DNA from: Pricia antarctica
GTDB lineage: Bacteria; Bacteroidota; Bacteroidia; Flavobacteriales; Flavobacteriaceae
Length of the DNA: 64,000 bases
NCBI RefSeq assembly: GCF_900101815.1
Contig: NZ_FNAO01000006.1
Span: 371,200-435,199 of the forward strand
Direction of reading: 5' to 3'
Part shown: positions 19,436 through 27,694 of the stretch, one piece after another
Numbering within the stretch: the first letter of the stretch is position 1
Layout of the letters: each line of letters begins with the position of its first letter
The notes under the pieces: generated by a model
The model's database searches: none
What the model saw: the letters and a program-made list of their open reading frames with translations, nothing else
What the model was told of the DNA's origin: nothing
Position numbers and translations under genes: made by a program

Positions 19436-20968
19436 CTAATAAGTGCTTTTATTCCTTTTTCTTTGTTCTGGGGTTACGTGAAAGAACTCAAGCCTCTTGC
19501 CCTTTTTCTCAAGTTCCTTTATTTTCTTATCTTGCTGTATTACATATAAAGTAATCTCCTCTATTTTCTTTAATAGTAGGGCATTCATTTCTCCCACATC
19601 AATTCCGTTGTCCTTGACTTCATCTGCGCTGGGCAAACCCGGTAAATACCCTTTTTCGATTATAAATCTTTCCACTTCTTCCAGTGAATAAAGGCTGTAA
19701 TCTTTATCAAATACATAATCGGGCCAATTCGTCTGTAATGCTATTTTAACGCTCTCCGCCAAAACATTTCCGGCGACGGCCAATGCATAACCCTGCGTAT
19801 CGGTAGTCCCTATACCCAAAGTTTGGGCGGCGAATACATTTCTGGCTTGCCAATCGACCGAGGCCAAATTTGCATTTTGGGAAGTGTAATCTACTATTCC
19901 GCCGGATCCTTGAGTGGTGACGTTGACCGTATTACCGGCGGCGGAGACGTTGCCCGCGGCGTCGACCGCCCTTACTGTGAATGCGTATGAGGTGCTCTGT
20001 GTAAGACCGGTGACCGTATAGGCAGTGCCCACCGGAGTCCCTATTTGCGTCCCGTTCCGAAACACTTGGTAGCCGGTGACACCGATATTGTCGGTGGAGG
20101 CCGACCAGGAGAGCTGCGTTCCCGTGGCGGTCGTGCCGGTGGCCGTCAGCGTCGTGACCGCACTCGGCGGCGCGGAGTCAGTGCCCTGTGTGGTGGTGAC
20201 GTTGACCGTATTACCGGCGGCGGAGACATTGCCCGCGGCGTCGACCGCCCTTACTGTGAATGCGTATGAGGTGCTCTGCGTAAGACCGGTGACCGTATAG
20301 GCAGTGCCCACCGGGGTCCCTATTTGCGTCCCGTTCCGAAACACTTGGTAGCCGGTGACACCGATATTGTCGGTGGAGGCCGACCAGGAGAGCTGCGTTC
20401 CCGTGGCGGTCGTGCCGGTGGCCGCCAGCGTCGTGACCGCGCTCGGCGGCGCGGAATCGGAGTTCACTCGCAGTATGGATACGTTATCTATAAAGATGGT
20501 GTTTCCTGCCGTGGAACTCGTGGCTGCATTGCTCGTATAAATTCTTATCAGAGGTGAAGTCGAGGTAGCCGTGACATTGAACACATACTCCGCCCAATCG
20601 GTTCCACGGATCAAAGTGGTCGTAAATCCGGTCATTCCGGACCATACGGCAAAAGCTGGAGCTGCGGGATTGGAAACCTGTGGCCCTTCTTTTGCCCAAA
20701 TGCGAATGGTATATTGTACCCCGATCTGCGCATTGTAGGTATACGTCAAAGTACGACCGTTCGAAGCGGTTGAAACTGCTCTTATAGAAAAACTTCCGTG
20801 TTGCGACTCTGAGGCATCCGAAGAAATTACGGCTCCGCCCGACCAACCTGTTACGGAGTTGGCCTCATTTTCAATAGAAGCGGCATTGGCATGGGTATGC
20901 GCGTTTTGGGCCCCCATCTGAGTGCTTATTAGGCACATTGCTAAAAGTAGTAATGGTACTGATTTCAT
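19436..20968 (-). CDS. Exported FnIII-repeat protein with tail-fibre-type C-terminal domain
   Basis: 510 residues: signal peptide (about 1-20), a beta-sandwich resembling carbohydrate-binding modules (about 30-168), two nearly identical fibronectin type III repeats (about 171-263 and 264-352), and a C-terminal region (about 398-495) with the pattern GYALAVAGNVLAESVKIAL, SLEEVERFI, GYLPGLPSADEV and a final coiled coil. This end is common in Bacteroidota surface proteins and resembles phage tail-fibre ends, where it trimerises. It has no T9SS tail of its own. It is first in an operon with the secreted tyrosinase and may tether it to a surface or substrate. Confidence 0.85.
   Translation of the reverse strand: MKSVPLLLLAMCLISTQMGAQNAHTHANAASIENEANSVTGWSGGAVISSDASESQHGSFSIRAVSTASNGRTLTYTYNAQIGVQYTIRIWAKEGPQVSNPAAPAFAVWSGMTGFTTTLIRGTDWAEYVFNVTATSTSPLIRIYTSNAATSSTAGNTIFIDNVSILRVNSDSAPPSAVTTLAATGTTATGTQLSWSASTDNIGVTGYQVFRNGTQIGTPVGTAYTVTGLTQSTSYAFTVRAVDAAGNVSAAGNTVNVTTTQGTDSAPPSAVTTLTATGTTATGTQLSWSASTDNIGVTGYQVFRNGTQIGTPVGTAYTVTGLTQSTSYAFTVRAVDAAGNVSAAGNTVNVTTQGSGGIVDYTSQNANLASVDWQARNVFAAQTLGIGTTDTQGYALAVAGNVLAESVKIALQTNWPDYVFDKDYSLYSLEEVERFIIEKGYLPGLPSADEVKDNGIDVGEMNALLLKKIEEITLYVIQQDKKIKELEKKGKRLEFFHVTPEQRKRNKSTY
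19914..20457. repeat. Tandem 279-base repeat encoding twin FnIII modules
   Basis: Two direct copies (19914-20178 and 20193-20457), offset by exactly 279 bases (93 codons), differ at only a few positions. They are far richer in G and C than flanking DNA, pointing to recent duplication and possibly to a foreign source of the module. Confidence 0.9.
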
Positions 20969-21143
20969 AAGCTTCTTATTAAAATATATCGCCTTGTCAA
21001 AAGGTTTTTAAAGCCTTATCCATTGGGGGAGATATAGGGGAAAAATGCCGATTGGTGATTAATACCGATGGACAAAAGGATTACATAACCAAAACAAATC
21101 GCGGCCAGAGTTTGCACTCAGACTAAGAAAAAAGAAAATGATT

Positions 21144-21158
21144 GCCTGCAAAGCAGGT
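21144..21158 (-). terminator. Terminator-like hairpin in the leader
   Basis: Stem GCCTGC / GCAGGT around AAA. T-rich tails occur on both strands (ATTTTTTC on plus; CATTTTCTTTTTTC on minus). It could end the acyltransferase transcript or attenuate the FnIII operon. Confidence 0.35.
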
Positions 21159-21356
21159 ATTTTTTCGGGGGAAAATAAAATAAAATGAAGAGGGATTTTC
21201 AATAAAAATATCTCTATTTTTTGATATATTTTAAATTAATCTTCGAACAACAAATAAATGACGATGAACTGCATATTTTTTACAAACTTTCCAGATTAAT
21301 ATTTTGGTTTTCAGGGTAAAGCAATCAATAATTCGTAAGGAACATTAGCGTAGCTA

Positions 21357-21387
21357 CAAAAGTATATTTGACACATATTTACTGCAA
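21357..21387 (-). promoter_or_regulatory. Bacteroidota-type promoter for the FnIII/tyrosinase operon
   Basis: On the minus strand TTG (21385-21387) is separated by 20 bases from TACTTTTG (21357-21364), matching TAnnTTTG. No other minus-strand gene start lies before 20968. Confidence 0.45.
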
Positions 21388-21437
21388 ATACATAAGGTAT
21401 GATGGAACAAAAAGCTTCCCCGCATGGAAACGATGGG

Positions 21438-22151
21438 TCACATGTTGCGGGCTACTAATGACAACTTGGGAGTCTTGCGCTTACCCCCGCTGAGATAGCG
21501 TTCGCCAGCTTTCCTTTTTCTCACTTTATGCGCGGGGGATCCATAGGCTACCTCACTTCCCCTAACATCTTTTATTACAAGAGAACCCGCACCGATAACT
21601 GTATGGTCCATAACCCTAATATTCTCTATGATATTGGCCCCCAAACAAACCGCGGAAAATTTTCCGAGATAAAAACAGCCTCCAGCAGTGACACCGGATG
21701 CCATGCTGGAAAAATTATCCATAAAACTGTCGTGCCCAAGTGTTGCATTCGTATTCAAAACGCAAAAATCTCCCAGTCTAGAATTGGCATTTACGATGGC
21801 TCCGGGCATGATTACGGTGCCTTTTCCGATTTGTACATCCTTCCCGATTACGGCTTTTGGATGGATCGATGTAATAAACTTGAAGTTTGGGGCTATCTCA
21901 GAGATTCTCTCCACAACGTTCTTTCTAGTCCAGTTGTCACCAATGGCCACAATACCGCCATGCAAATTGAACATGTCAATCAAGTACGGAAGGTCGTGCT
22001 CGCTTCCCAGTAGTTCGTATCCGTTTTGTTTTCCTCCTTTTTCCTTAAAGGAATCTATGAATCCCATAACGTTGAATTTACCTTCCTTTTCAATACAATC
22101 CAGAATCACACTCCCGTGACCTGAAGCTCCGATGATTACAATATTTTTCAT
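21438..22151 (-). CDS. NeuD/PglD-family sugar O- or N-acyltransferase
   Basis: 237 residues from MKNIVIIGASGHGSVILDC; a start 22 codons upstream adds no family sequence. The N-terminal Rossmann motif GASGHG and the C-terminal left-handed beta-helix of hexapeptide repeats (VIGKDVQIGKGTVIMPGAIV, then ATLGHDSFMDNF with the likely catalytic His) are typical of acyltransferases that modify nucleotide-activated sugars in glycan synthesis. No other sugar-biosynthesis gene is nearby, so its partner pathway must lie elsewhere, unless it joins the CapK-like gene 7 kb away. Confidence 0.85.
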   Translation of the reverse strand: MKNIVIIGASGHGSVILDCIEKEGKFNVMGFIDSFKEKGGKQNGYELLGSEHDLPYLIDMFNLHGGIVAIGDNWTRKNVVERISEIAPNFKFITSIHPKAVIGKDVQIGKGTVIMPGAIVNANSRLGDFCVLNTNATLGHDSFMDNFSSMASGVTAGGCFYLGKFSAVCLGANIIENIRVMDHTVIGAGSLVIKDVRGSEVAYGSPAHKVRKRKAGERYLSGGKRKTPKLSLVARNM

Positions 22152-22627
22152 TTCAATAAGTGTTAAAGCGATATATAGAATATTAAAATAGGGTAAAGTA
22201 AATTTGAACAGTACCACGACTGAATTACTTAGACTTTAAAAAAACTAGGTGGGGGATTTTACTTGAAAAGTAAGCCGGAGGGATGTAAGAAGTATAATGG
22301 AGGGAAAACTTTGATGTTCAATGATTGCAATCTCTAAAATATTCTAGGCCGTACCATATGGTTTTGTATAACTAGACAATAAAAATGTATAAAGCACGTA
22401 AAAATGTACCTTTTGAAAGGTTCCACTTCATTTTTAAAGTAGGATTTATGTGGGATGGCCCAATTTAGAGCCCGTTTTGAGATGGTGTACAGTATCAGTA
22501 TACCAAAACTGATGCGATTTGGATATTCTAAAAATTTGAGGTCTTGCCGACCTTGAGACTACGAACGAACTACTGAAAATTAGTTTGAAGTAATCTTAAA
22601 GTCCTTTGAGGAAGTGTTGTTCACCTT
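22152..22627. other. Intergenic region, nothing recognised
   Basis: 476 AT-rich bases upstream of the acyltransferase gene and downstream of the methyltransferase-family gene. I see no gene, clear promoter or terminator in it. Confidence 0.5.
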
Positions 22628-23350
22628 CTATCCTTGAACAATGAAAATTGCCGGTCGTTTGTGAAGTTCGACTTTGGTCATTTTCCAATCTGTAACAGAT
22701 TTGGTGGCAATGTATTCAGAAGGAAGTGTAATATCGCAAGCCACGCATAATCGGGTGTTCGGATGCAGCACTTTAATGAGTTCCGCCAACAGCTTGTCAT
22801 TGCGGTAGGGGGTTTCTATGAAAAGTTGGGTTTGGCCCGAATCCCGTGAAATTTTCTCCAAACGCTTGATAGCTGACTTTCGCTCGGCCGTATCGATGGG
22901 CAGATAGCCGTTAAAGGCAAAATTCTGTCCGTTCATTCCACTTGCCATTAATGCCAAGATTATCGAAGAAGGGCCGACTAAGGGAACAACCTGAATGCCT
23001 TTTTCGTGAGCAATCCGCACTACGTCGGCACCTGGATCGGCAATACCGGGACAGCCGGCCTCGGAAATGATACCGATGTCATGGCCTTGGGAACCGGGCG
23101 TCAAAAAACTAGGAATTTCCTGTGCTTCCGTAAACTTATTCAAGACCGATATATGAAGGGCGGATTGGGACTTTCCCGAGCTTATTTTTTTGATGAAACG
23201 ACGCGCGGACTTTTCGTTTTCAACAATATAATAGTCAATGCGTTCGATGGCCTTTTTAATGGAAATGGGTAAAACCTCCAAGGGTGCGGTGTCGCCCAAG
23301 GTAACGGGTATCAAATACAGTTTTCCAGTACCATTAATTTTCTTTGCCAT
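22628..23350 (-). CDS. SAM-dependent methyltransferase, tetrapyrrole-methylase (RsmI-like) fold
   Basis: 240 residues. The N-terminus GKLYLIPVTLGDTAP and the motifs ISEAGCPGIADPGADVVRIA and LVGPSSIILALMASGMNGQN match the RsmI branch of the family, which methylates 2'-O of C1402 in 16S rRNA. This protein is shorter than RsmI and belongs to a Bacteroidota group whose target is, as far as I know, unproven. It lies 13 bases from the phosphatase gene on the same strand, downstream of dnaA. Confidence 0.85.
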   Translation of the reverse strand: MAKKINGTGKLYLIPVTLGDTAPLEVLPISIKKAIERIDYYIVENEKSARRFIKKISSGKSQSALHISVLNKFTEAQEIPSFLTPGSQGHDIGIISEAGCPGIADPGADVVRIAHEKGIQVVPLVGPSSIILALMASGMNGQNFAFNGYLPIDTAERKSAIKRLEKISRDSGQTQLFIETPYRNDKLLAELIKVLHPNTRLCVACDITLPSEYIATKSVTDWKMTKVELHKRPAIFIVQG

Positions 23351-23363
23351 GAATTAGGTTCGG

Positions 23364-23813
23364 TTATATTTTTTTTACGATTGCATCGCAGGCCTGATCA
23401 ATAAGGTGGTACACATGCTCAAAGCCATCCTCTTCATCATAATATGGATCGGGGACTTGTTTTTCAGGCAAATCGACTTCCTCCAAAAGTAATTTTACCT
23501 TTTGGATATCGGTATTGTTTTGAGCCAAGGCAACGATATTATCGTAGTTTGTTTTATCCATGACATAAATTACGTCGAATTTCTGGAAGTCCGGCACTTG
23601 AAACTTTCTACAACGCTGCTTTTCGATGTTTAGTCCATATTTCCGGGCAACGGCAATGGAACGGGGGTCGGGAGCATTTCCGACGTGAAAACCGCCCGTG
23701 CCTGCTGAATCGACAAAAACGGCTTCGGGATTAACTTTGCTTTTGAGAATACCTTCGGCCAAAGGCGACCGACAGATATTTCCAAGACATACCATTAACA
23801 CTTTATATCTCAT
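23364..23813 (-). CDS. Low-molecular-weight protein-tyrosine phosphatase
   Basis: 149 residues. The P-loop CLGNICRS (Cys9 to Arg15) near the N-terminus is the catalytic CX5R signature, and the general-acid Asp lies in VPDPYYDEEDGFEHV. It dephosphorylates tyrosine on proteins, or arginine in some members. It lies between dnaA and the methyltransferase gene on the same strand. Confidence 0.94.
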   Translation of the reverse strand: MRYKVLMVCLGNICRSPLAEGILKSKVNPEAVFVDSAGTGGFHVGNAPDPRSIAVARKYGLNIEKQRCRKFQVPDFQKFDVIYVMDKTNYDNIVALAQNNTDIQKVKLLLEEVDLPEKQVPDPYYDEEDGFEHVYHLIDQACDAIVKKI

Positions 23814-24101
23814 AAAAAGATCTTTTTGACTTTAATAGGTCAATGGAAGGAATAAAGAGGCGTTTAAAAGGGCAAACCCAATAAATAAAAGGTTAAAATT
23901 GCCGATGAAAATTGTAGACCAAGAATTTAAAGTACAAATCTATTAGTCCAGTAAGGTGAGTGCGCCTTGCAGTATGTTCAATGTAATCTTTACCTTGAAC
24001 AGCAACGAAGTAGGGATTGAACTTTGAATTTTTAATGCCTCTTCAATTTCTAAGCCAAATTTTATATGTTTTATCGTTCGTAGATAGGCGATTATCCGTG
24101 A

Positions 24102-25526
24102 TCATGACAACTTCTTACGAAGATCTTCAATGTATTTACGAAACTGCTTATCGGTCTCGGCCAGGTTATCGACGGTCTTACAGGCGTGCAATACCGTGGC
24201 GTGGTCGCGTTTTCCGATTTGTGAACCGATACTGGCCAACGAGGCCTTAGTGAGTTTTTTGGCAAAGAACATGGCCAATTGGCGTGCCTGTACAATATGT
24301 CTTTTGCGAGTTTTAGATTGTAGGGTGGCCACATCCATTTCGAAATAGTCGGAGACCACTTTTTGAATATATTCTATCGATACCTCGCGCTTGGTATTCT
24401 TGACGAATTTTTCAACGACCTGCTGGGCGAGTTCAAGGGTAACCTCCTTTTTGTTGAACGAAGACTGGGCGATCAGTGAAATAACGGCACCCTCAAGTTC
24501 ACGAATGTTGGTCTTGATATTTTTGGCCACATAATCAATAATATCATCGGGCATTTCAACTCCGTCGCGGTATAGCTTATTTTTCAGAATGGACACCCGG
24601 GTCTCGTAATCGGGATTCTGCAATTCGGCGGAAAGCCCCCATTTGAATCGGGACAATAGCCGTTGCTCGATATCCTGCATGTCGACGGGGGCCTTGTCGG
24701 ATGTCAAGATGACCTGCTTTCCGTTTTGGTGCAAATGGTTGAAAATATGAAAAAATACATCTTGTGTACCCGACTTCCCGGAAAGGAACTGTACATCATC
24801 GATGATCAGCACATCGATCAACTGATAAAAGTGGATAAAATCGTTTCGGGTGTTTTTCTTGACCGATTCGATATATTGTTGGGTAAACTTCTCGGCAGAA
24901 ATATAGAGTACGGTGCGTTCTGGATACTTGTCTTTGATTTCGACTCCTATGGCATGGGCCAGATGGGTCTTGCCAAGACCGACACCACCGAATACCAGTA
25001 ACGGATTGAACGAGGTACCGCCCGGTTTGTTGGCCACAGCCATACCGGCTGATCGCGCCAAACGGTTCGAATCGCCTTCCAGAAAATTATCGAAATTATA
25101 GTTGGGATTTAATTGTGATTCGATCTTGATATTGCGGATACCCGGAATCACGAAGGGATTCTTCAGCTGCGGGTTTTTAGATTTTATGGGAACATCCATT
25201 TCTTGGGCGCCCATATTCCCGCGGTTAGAGCTGGGTATTTTTTCGGTAAAAGGTTCTTTATTGCCGTAGGTGTTTTCCATACGGATGATATACACCAATT
25301 TCGCCGTATCCCCGAGCTCTTTCGTCAGGGCCACCTTTAAAAGTTTTACGTAATGCTCTTCGAGCCATTCGTAAAAAAACTTACTGGGTACCTGAATGCT
25401 CAAAGCACTGTCGCAAAGCTTGACGGGTTTTATGGGTTCGAACCAAGTTTTGAATGCCTGCGGTTGAATGTTGTCGTTGATAAATACCAAACAGTTGTTC
25501 CATACGGAATTTGCAGTCGCACCCAT
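24102..25526 (-). CDS. dnaA: Chromosomal replication initiator protein DnaA
   Basis: 474 residues. Domain I (VWNNCLVFINDNIQPQAFKT), the AAA+ domain with Walker A GGVGLGKTHLAHAIG and Walker B DVLIIDDVQFLSGK, and the C-terminal DNA-binding domain with KRDHATVLHACKTV are all present. It binds DnaA boxes and opens the replication origin. No cluster of TTATCCACA boxes is visible on either side, so the origin is probably elsewhere. Confidence 0.98.
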   Translation of the reverse strand: MGATANSVWNNCLVFINDNIQPQAFKTWFEPIKPVKLCDSALSIQVPSKFFYEWLEEHYVKLLKVALTKELGDTAKLVYIIRMENTYGNKEPFTEKIPSSNRGNMGAQEMDVPIKSKNPQLKNPFVIPGIRNIKIESQLNPNYNFDNFLEGDSNRLARSAGMAVANKPGGTSFNPLLVFGGVGLGKTHLAHAIGVEIKDKYPERTVLYISAEKFTQQYIESVKKNTRNDFIHFYQLIDVLIIDDVQFLSGKSGTQDVFFHIFNHLHQNGKQVILTSDKAPVDMQDIEQRLLSRFKWGLSAELQNPDYETRVSILKNKLYRDGVEMPDDIIDYVAKNIKTNIRELEGAVISLIAQSSFNKKEVTLELAQQVVEKFVKNTKREVSIEYIQKVVSDYFEMDVATLQSKTRKRHIVQARQLAMFFAKKLTKASLASIGSQIGKRDHATVLHACKTVDNLAETDKQFRKYIEDLRKKLS

Positions 25527-25731
25527 GTTAAAATTTACTTATTTATCGGTTAGAAAAAACGTCAGTTGGTCGAAATCCGTCGGAGGAGACTTACTTTCTT
25601 GGATGGGCAAATATGTGAACAAAAAAGCTAAAAAAAAAATCGAAAGTCTATTGATTTTACCCTTTTTTTTCACCATGTTCGAAGACCCTATATCCATATC
25701 TTTTAAATATAGGATTTTAAACCGATACTAG

Positions 25732-26130
25732 ATGAATTTTAACAAAATTTCTTTCCGTGTGCGATATGCAGAGACCGATCAGATGGGTGTCGTCTATCAT
25801 GGCAACTATGCGCAATACTTGGAGATGGGAAGAATCGAGTGGTTGAGGAGGTTCGGAATTTCTTACAAAAGTATGGAAGAAAGTGGTATTATGCTGCCTG
25901 TCGTTTCTTTACATATAAATTTTAAAAAATCAGCCCTGTATGACGATCTTATTACCGTTGAAACCCAGCTCAAAAGAACGCCACTGGTCAAGATTGAATT
26001 CAACTATAAAATTTACAATGAAAAGCAGGAATTGTTAGCGGAAGCTAATACCGTTTTGGCGTTTTTGGACAAGCATACCAAACGTCCGGTCAAATGTCCG
26101 GATTATGTTTTGGACAAAATCAAAATGTAG
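25732..26130 (+). CDS. Acyl-CoA thioesterase (YbgC / 4-hydroxybenzoyl-CoA thioesterase family)
   Basis: 132-residue hot-dog-fold protein. The N-terminal motif RYAETDQMGVVYHGNYAQYL contains the catalytic Asp of the family, followed by EMGRIEWLRRFG. It hydrolyses acyl-CoA thioesters in the cytoplasm; in many bacteria the family is tied to membrane lipid turnover. It is divergent to dnaA. Confidence 0.93.
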   Translation: MNFNKISFRVRYAETDQMGVVYHGNYAQYLEMGRIEWLRRFGISYKSMEESGIMLPVVSLHINFKKSALYDDLITVETQLKRTPLVKIEFNYKIYNEKQELLAEANTVLAFLDKHTKRPVKCPDYVLDKIKM

Positions 26131-26223
26131 AGGTGTCCTATATTTCTATTCCCTAAATACCATCAAAAAATTGCGGTACCTCGTCGGCATCATTCAATGT
26201 ATATGTATCAGAAGTGATATCCA

Positions 26224-27087
26224 TCAGAAAAAGGCGACTAATAAAATACTTATGACCGCCAGCCCGATGCCGCCCCAGTTTTTGGCGCTGATATGCTCTT
26301 TAAAAAGCACGATACCCAAAAGGGTAGAGAACATGACGATAGCCACATTGTTGATCGTAAAAACAGAGGCGCTGTTTAAGCTATCTTGTTGCAGTGCCTT
26401 GAGCAAAAAGTAGATTGAAAAATAGTTGGGAACCCCTAGGGCAATACCTCCCAAAATATTCCGGAAATTAATTTTAACTCGCTTTTTAGACGATTTAAAG
26501 CCGATAAATAGAATACCAGACATGGCCGCAGCGGCAAACACGGTCGCCGAGAAAATGGGATAGTCGTCTTCCCTAATATGGAATTCCTGAATATACTTGA
26601 TACTTGTGTCGATAATGCCAGATCCCAAAAATACCGATAAAGGCAGTAGAAAGGAAGTTTTTTGCAAGTTGACGGATGTATCTTTGGCGGATGCAAAATA
26701 GACGGCGGCCAAGGCTAAAACGATTCCAACAACTTTCAAAGGCCCCAGTTCTTCGTGATATACGCTAACCCCAAAAATTACGGGAATAACCAATGACATT
26801 TTTGTAGCGACCGATGCCACCGAGACACCCACTTTTTGCGCTGTTGTGGCCATGAGATTGAATACCAGAATAAAAAGTAAGCCTAATGCCACGGTTGCAA
26901 AAAACCATGATTTTCCGGGAATTTCGGAAAGGGAAACATCCCCCTTATAAAAAAACAGTCCCGCAGCGCAGGCCACCACATAATTAACGACAATGGCGAA
27001 AAGCGTCTCGACTTTGAATCGAGTAAACAGCTTGAATACAACAAAAATGAATGAGGACGATAAAACGCTCAGAGCCAAATAGATCAC
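26224..27087 (-). CDS. EamA-family (DMT superfamily) transporter
   Basis: 287 residues, about ten hydrophobic helices in two repeated halves, the layout of drug/metabolite transporters. The second half ends LLGIVLFKEHISAKNWGGIGLAVISILL, typical of EamA domains. The substrate is unknown. It starts 1 base after the HAD-hydrolase stop and so belongs to the ribD operon. Confidence 0.88.
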   Translation of the reverse strand: MIYLALSVLSSSFIFVVFKLFTRFKVETLFAIVVNYVVACAAGLFFYKGDVSLSEIPGKSWFFATVALGLLFILVFNLMATTAQKVGVSVASVATKMSLVIPVIFGVSVYHEELGPLKVVGIVLALAAVYFASAKDTSVNLQKTSFLLPLSVFLGSGIIDTSIKYIQEFHIREDDYPIFSATVFAAAAMSGILFIGFKSSKKRVKINFRNILGGIALGVPNYFSIYFLLKALQQDSLNSASVFTINNVAIVMFSTLLGIVLFKEHISAKNWGGIGLAVISILLVAFF

Positions 27088-27088
27088 G

Positions 27089-27694
27089 CTATAATTTGGA
27101 TTTTAGTTGTACGATATCCTCTTTACCTACCTGTAGATTCCAACAATGGATACCCAATTTTTCAGCGGCTTCCGTATTTTCCCGGGTGTCGTCGATAAAG
27201 AACGTCTCTTCGGCCTTTAATCCGTTTTCATTGAGAACGAACTCATAAATTTCGAGGTTGGGCTTTCTTAAGTTGATTTCGTGGGACAGATAGAACTTTT
27301 CAAAGGAATTCTTGAATCGATGGAACTTTTCGCTGCCCATGATATCTTCTACATGTGGAATGTGGAGGGCATTGGTATTGCTCAATAGAAATAGGCGATA
27401 GTGGCCTTCTTCAGCCAAAGCCTCTATGAATTCTAGGCGCTCATCTGGAAAATCCAGTAACATGCTGTTCCATATGTGTGTAATTTCCTCAGATTTGGCT
27501 CGGGGATATACTTGGCCCAGATTTTCGATAAACTCCTCCGAAGAAATACCACCGACCTCATAAGTATCATTGAGCGTTATGATTTCAGGAGTAGGTTCGG
27601 CGGTACCCCCGAATTTTACCATTTCCCGGTAGATAACCTGTTTATCAAGATTGATAAAGACGTCGCCAAAATCGAAGATGATGTTTTTAATCAT
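27089..27694 (-). CDS. HAD-superfamily hydrolase
   Basis: 201 residues. The first motif NIIFDFGDVFINLD carries the nucleophile aspartate; the second (LFLLSNTNALHI), the third lysine (SHEINLRKPNLEIYEF) and the final ETFFIDDTRENTEAA complete the HAD-IA set. It is likely a phosphatase for a small phosphorylated metabolite. Placed right after ribD with an 8-base overlap, it could remove phosphate from the riboflavin intermediate left after RibD, a missing step in many bacteria; that is inference. Confidence 0.88.
   Translation of the reverse strand: MIKNIIFDFGDVFINLDKQVIYREMVKFGGTAEPTPEIITLNDTYEVGGISSEEFIENLGQVYPRAKSEEITHIWNSMLLDFPDERLEFIEALAEEGHYRLFLLSNTNALHIPHVEDIMGSEKFHRFKNSFEKFYLSHEINLRKPNLEIYEFVLNENGLKAEETFFIDDTRENTEAAEKLGIHCWNLQVGKEDIVQLKSKL

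Larger units (their letters stand above)
20969..21437. other. Long leader region upstream of the FnIII/tyrosinase operon
   Basis: 469 AT-rich bases without a protein gene. A promoter-like pair on the minus strand at 21357-21387 implies a leader of about 380 bases before the FnIII start, and a hairpin at 21144-21158 lies inside it. The terminator of the acyltransferase gene must also lie here but is not obvious. Confidence 0.45.

Noticed and set aside
20045..20557. Twin plus-strand frames inside the FnIII repeats
   Set aside because: They are Arg/Gly-rich antisense readings of the GC-rich repeat units and repeat only because the DNA does.
23814..25731. Replication origin next to dnaA
   Set aside because: Only an isolated imperfect match, TTATCCGTG near 24091, is present; there is no cluster of DnaA boxes or AT-rich unwinding block.
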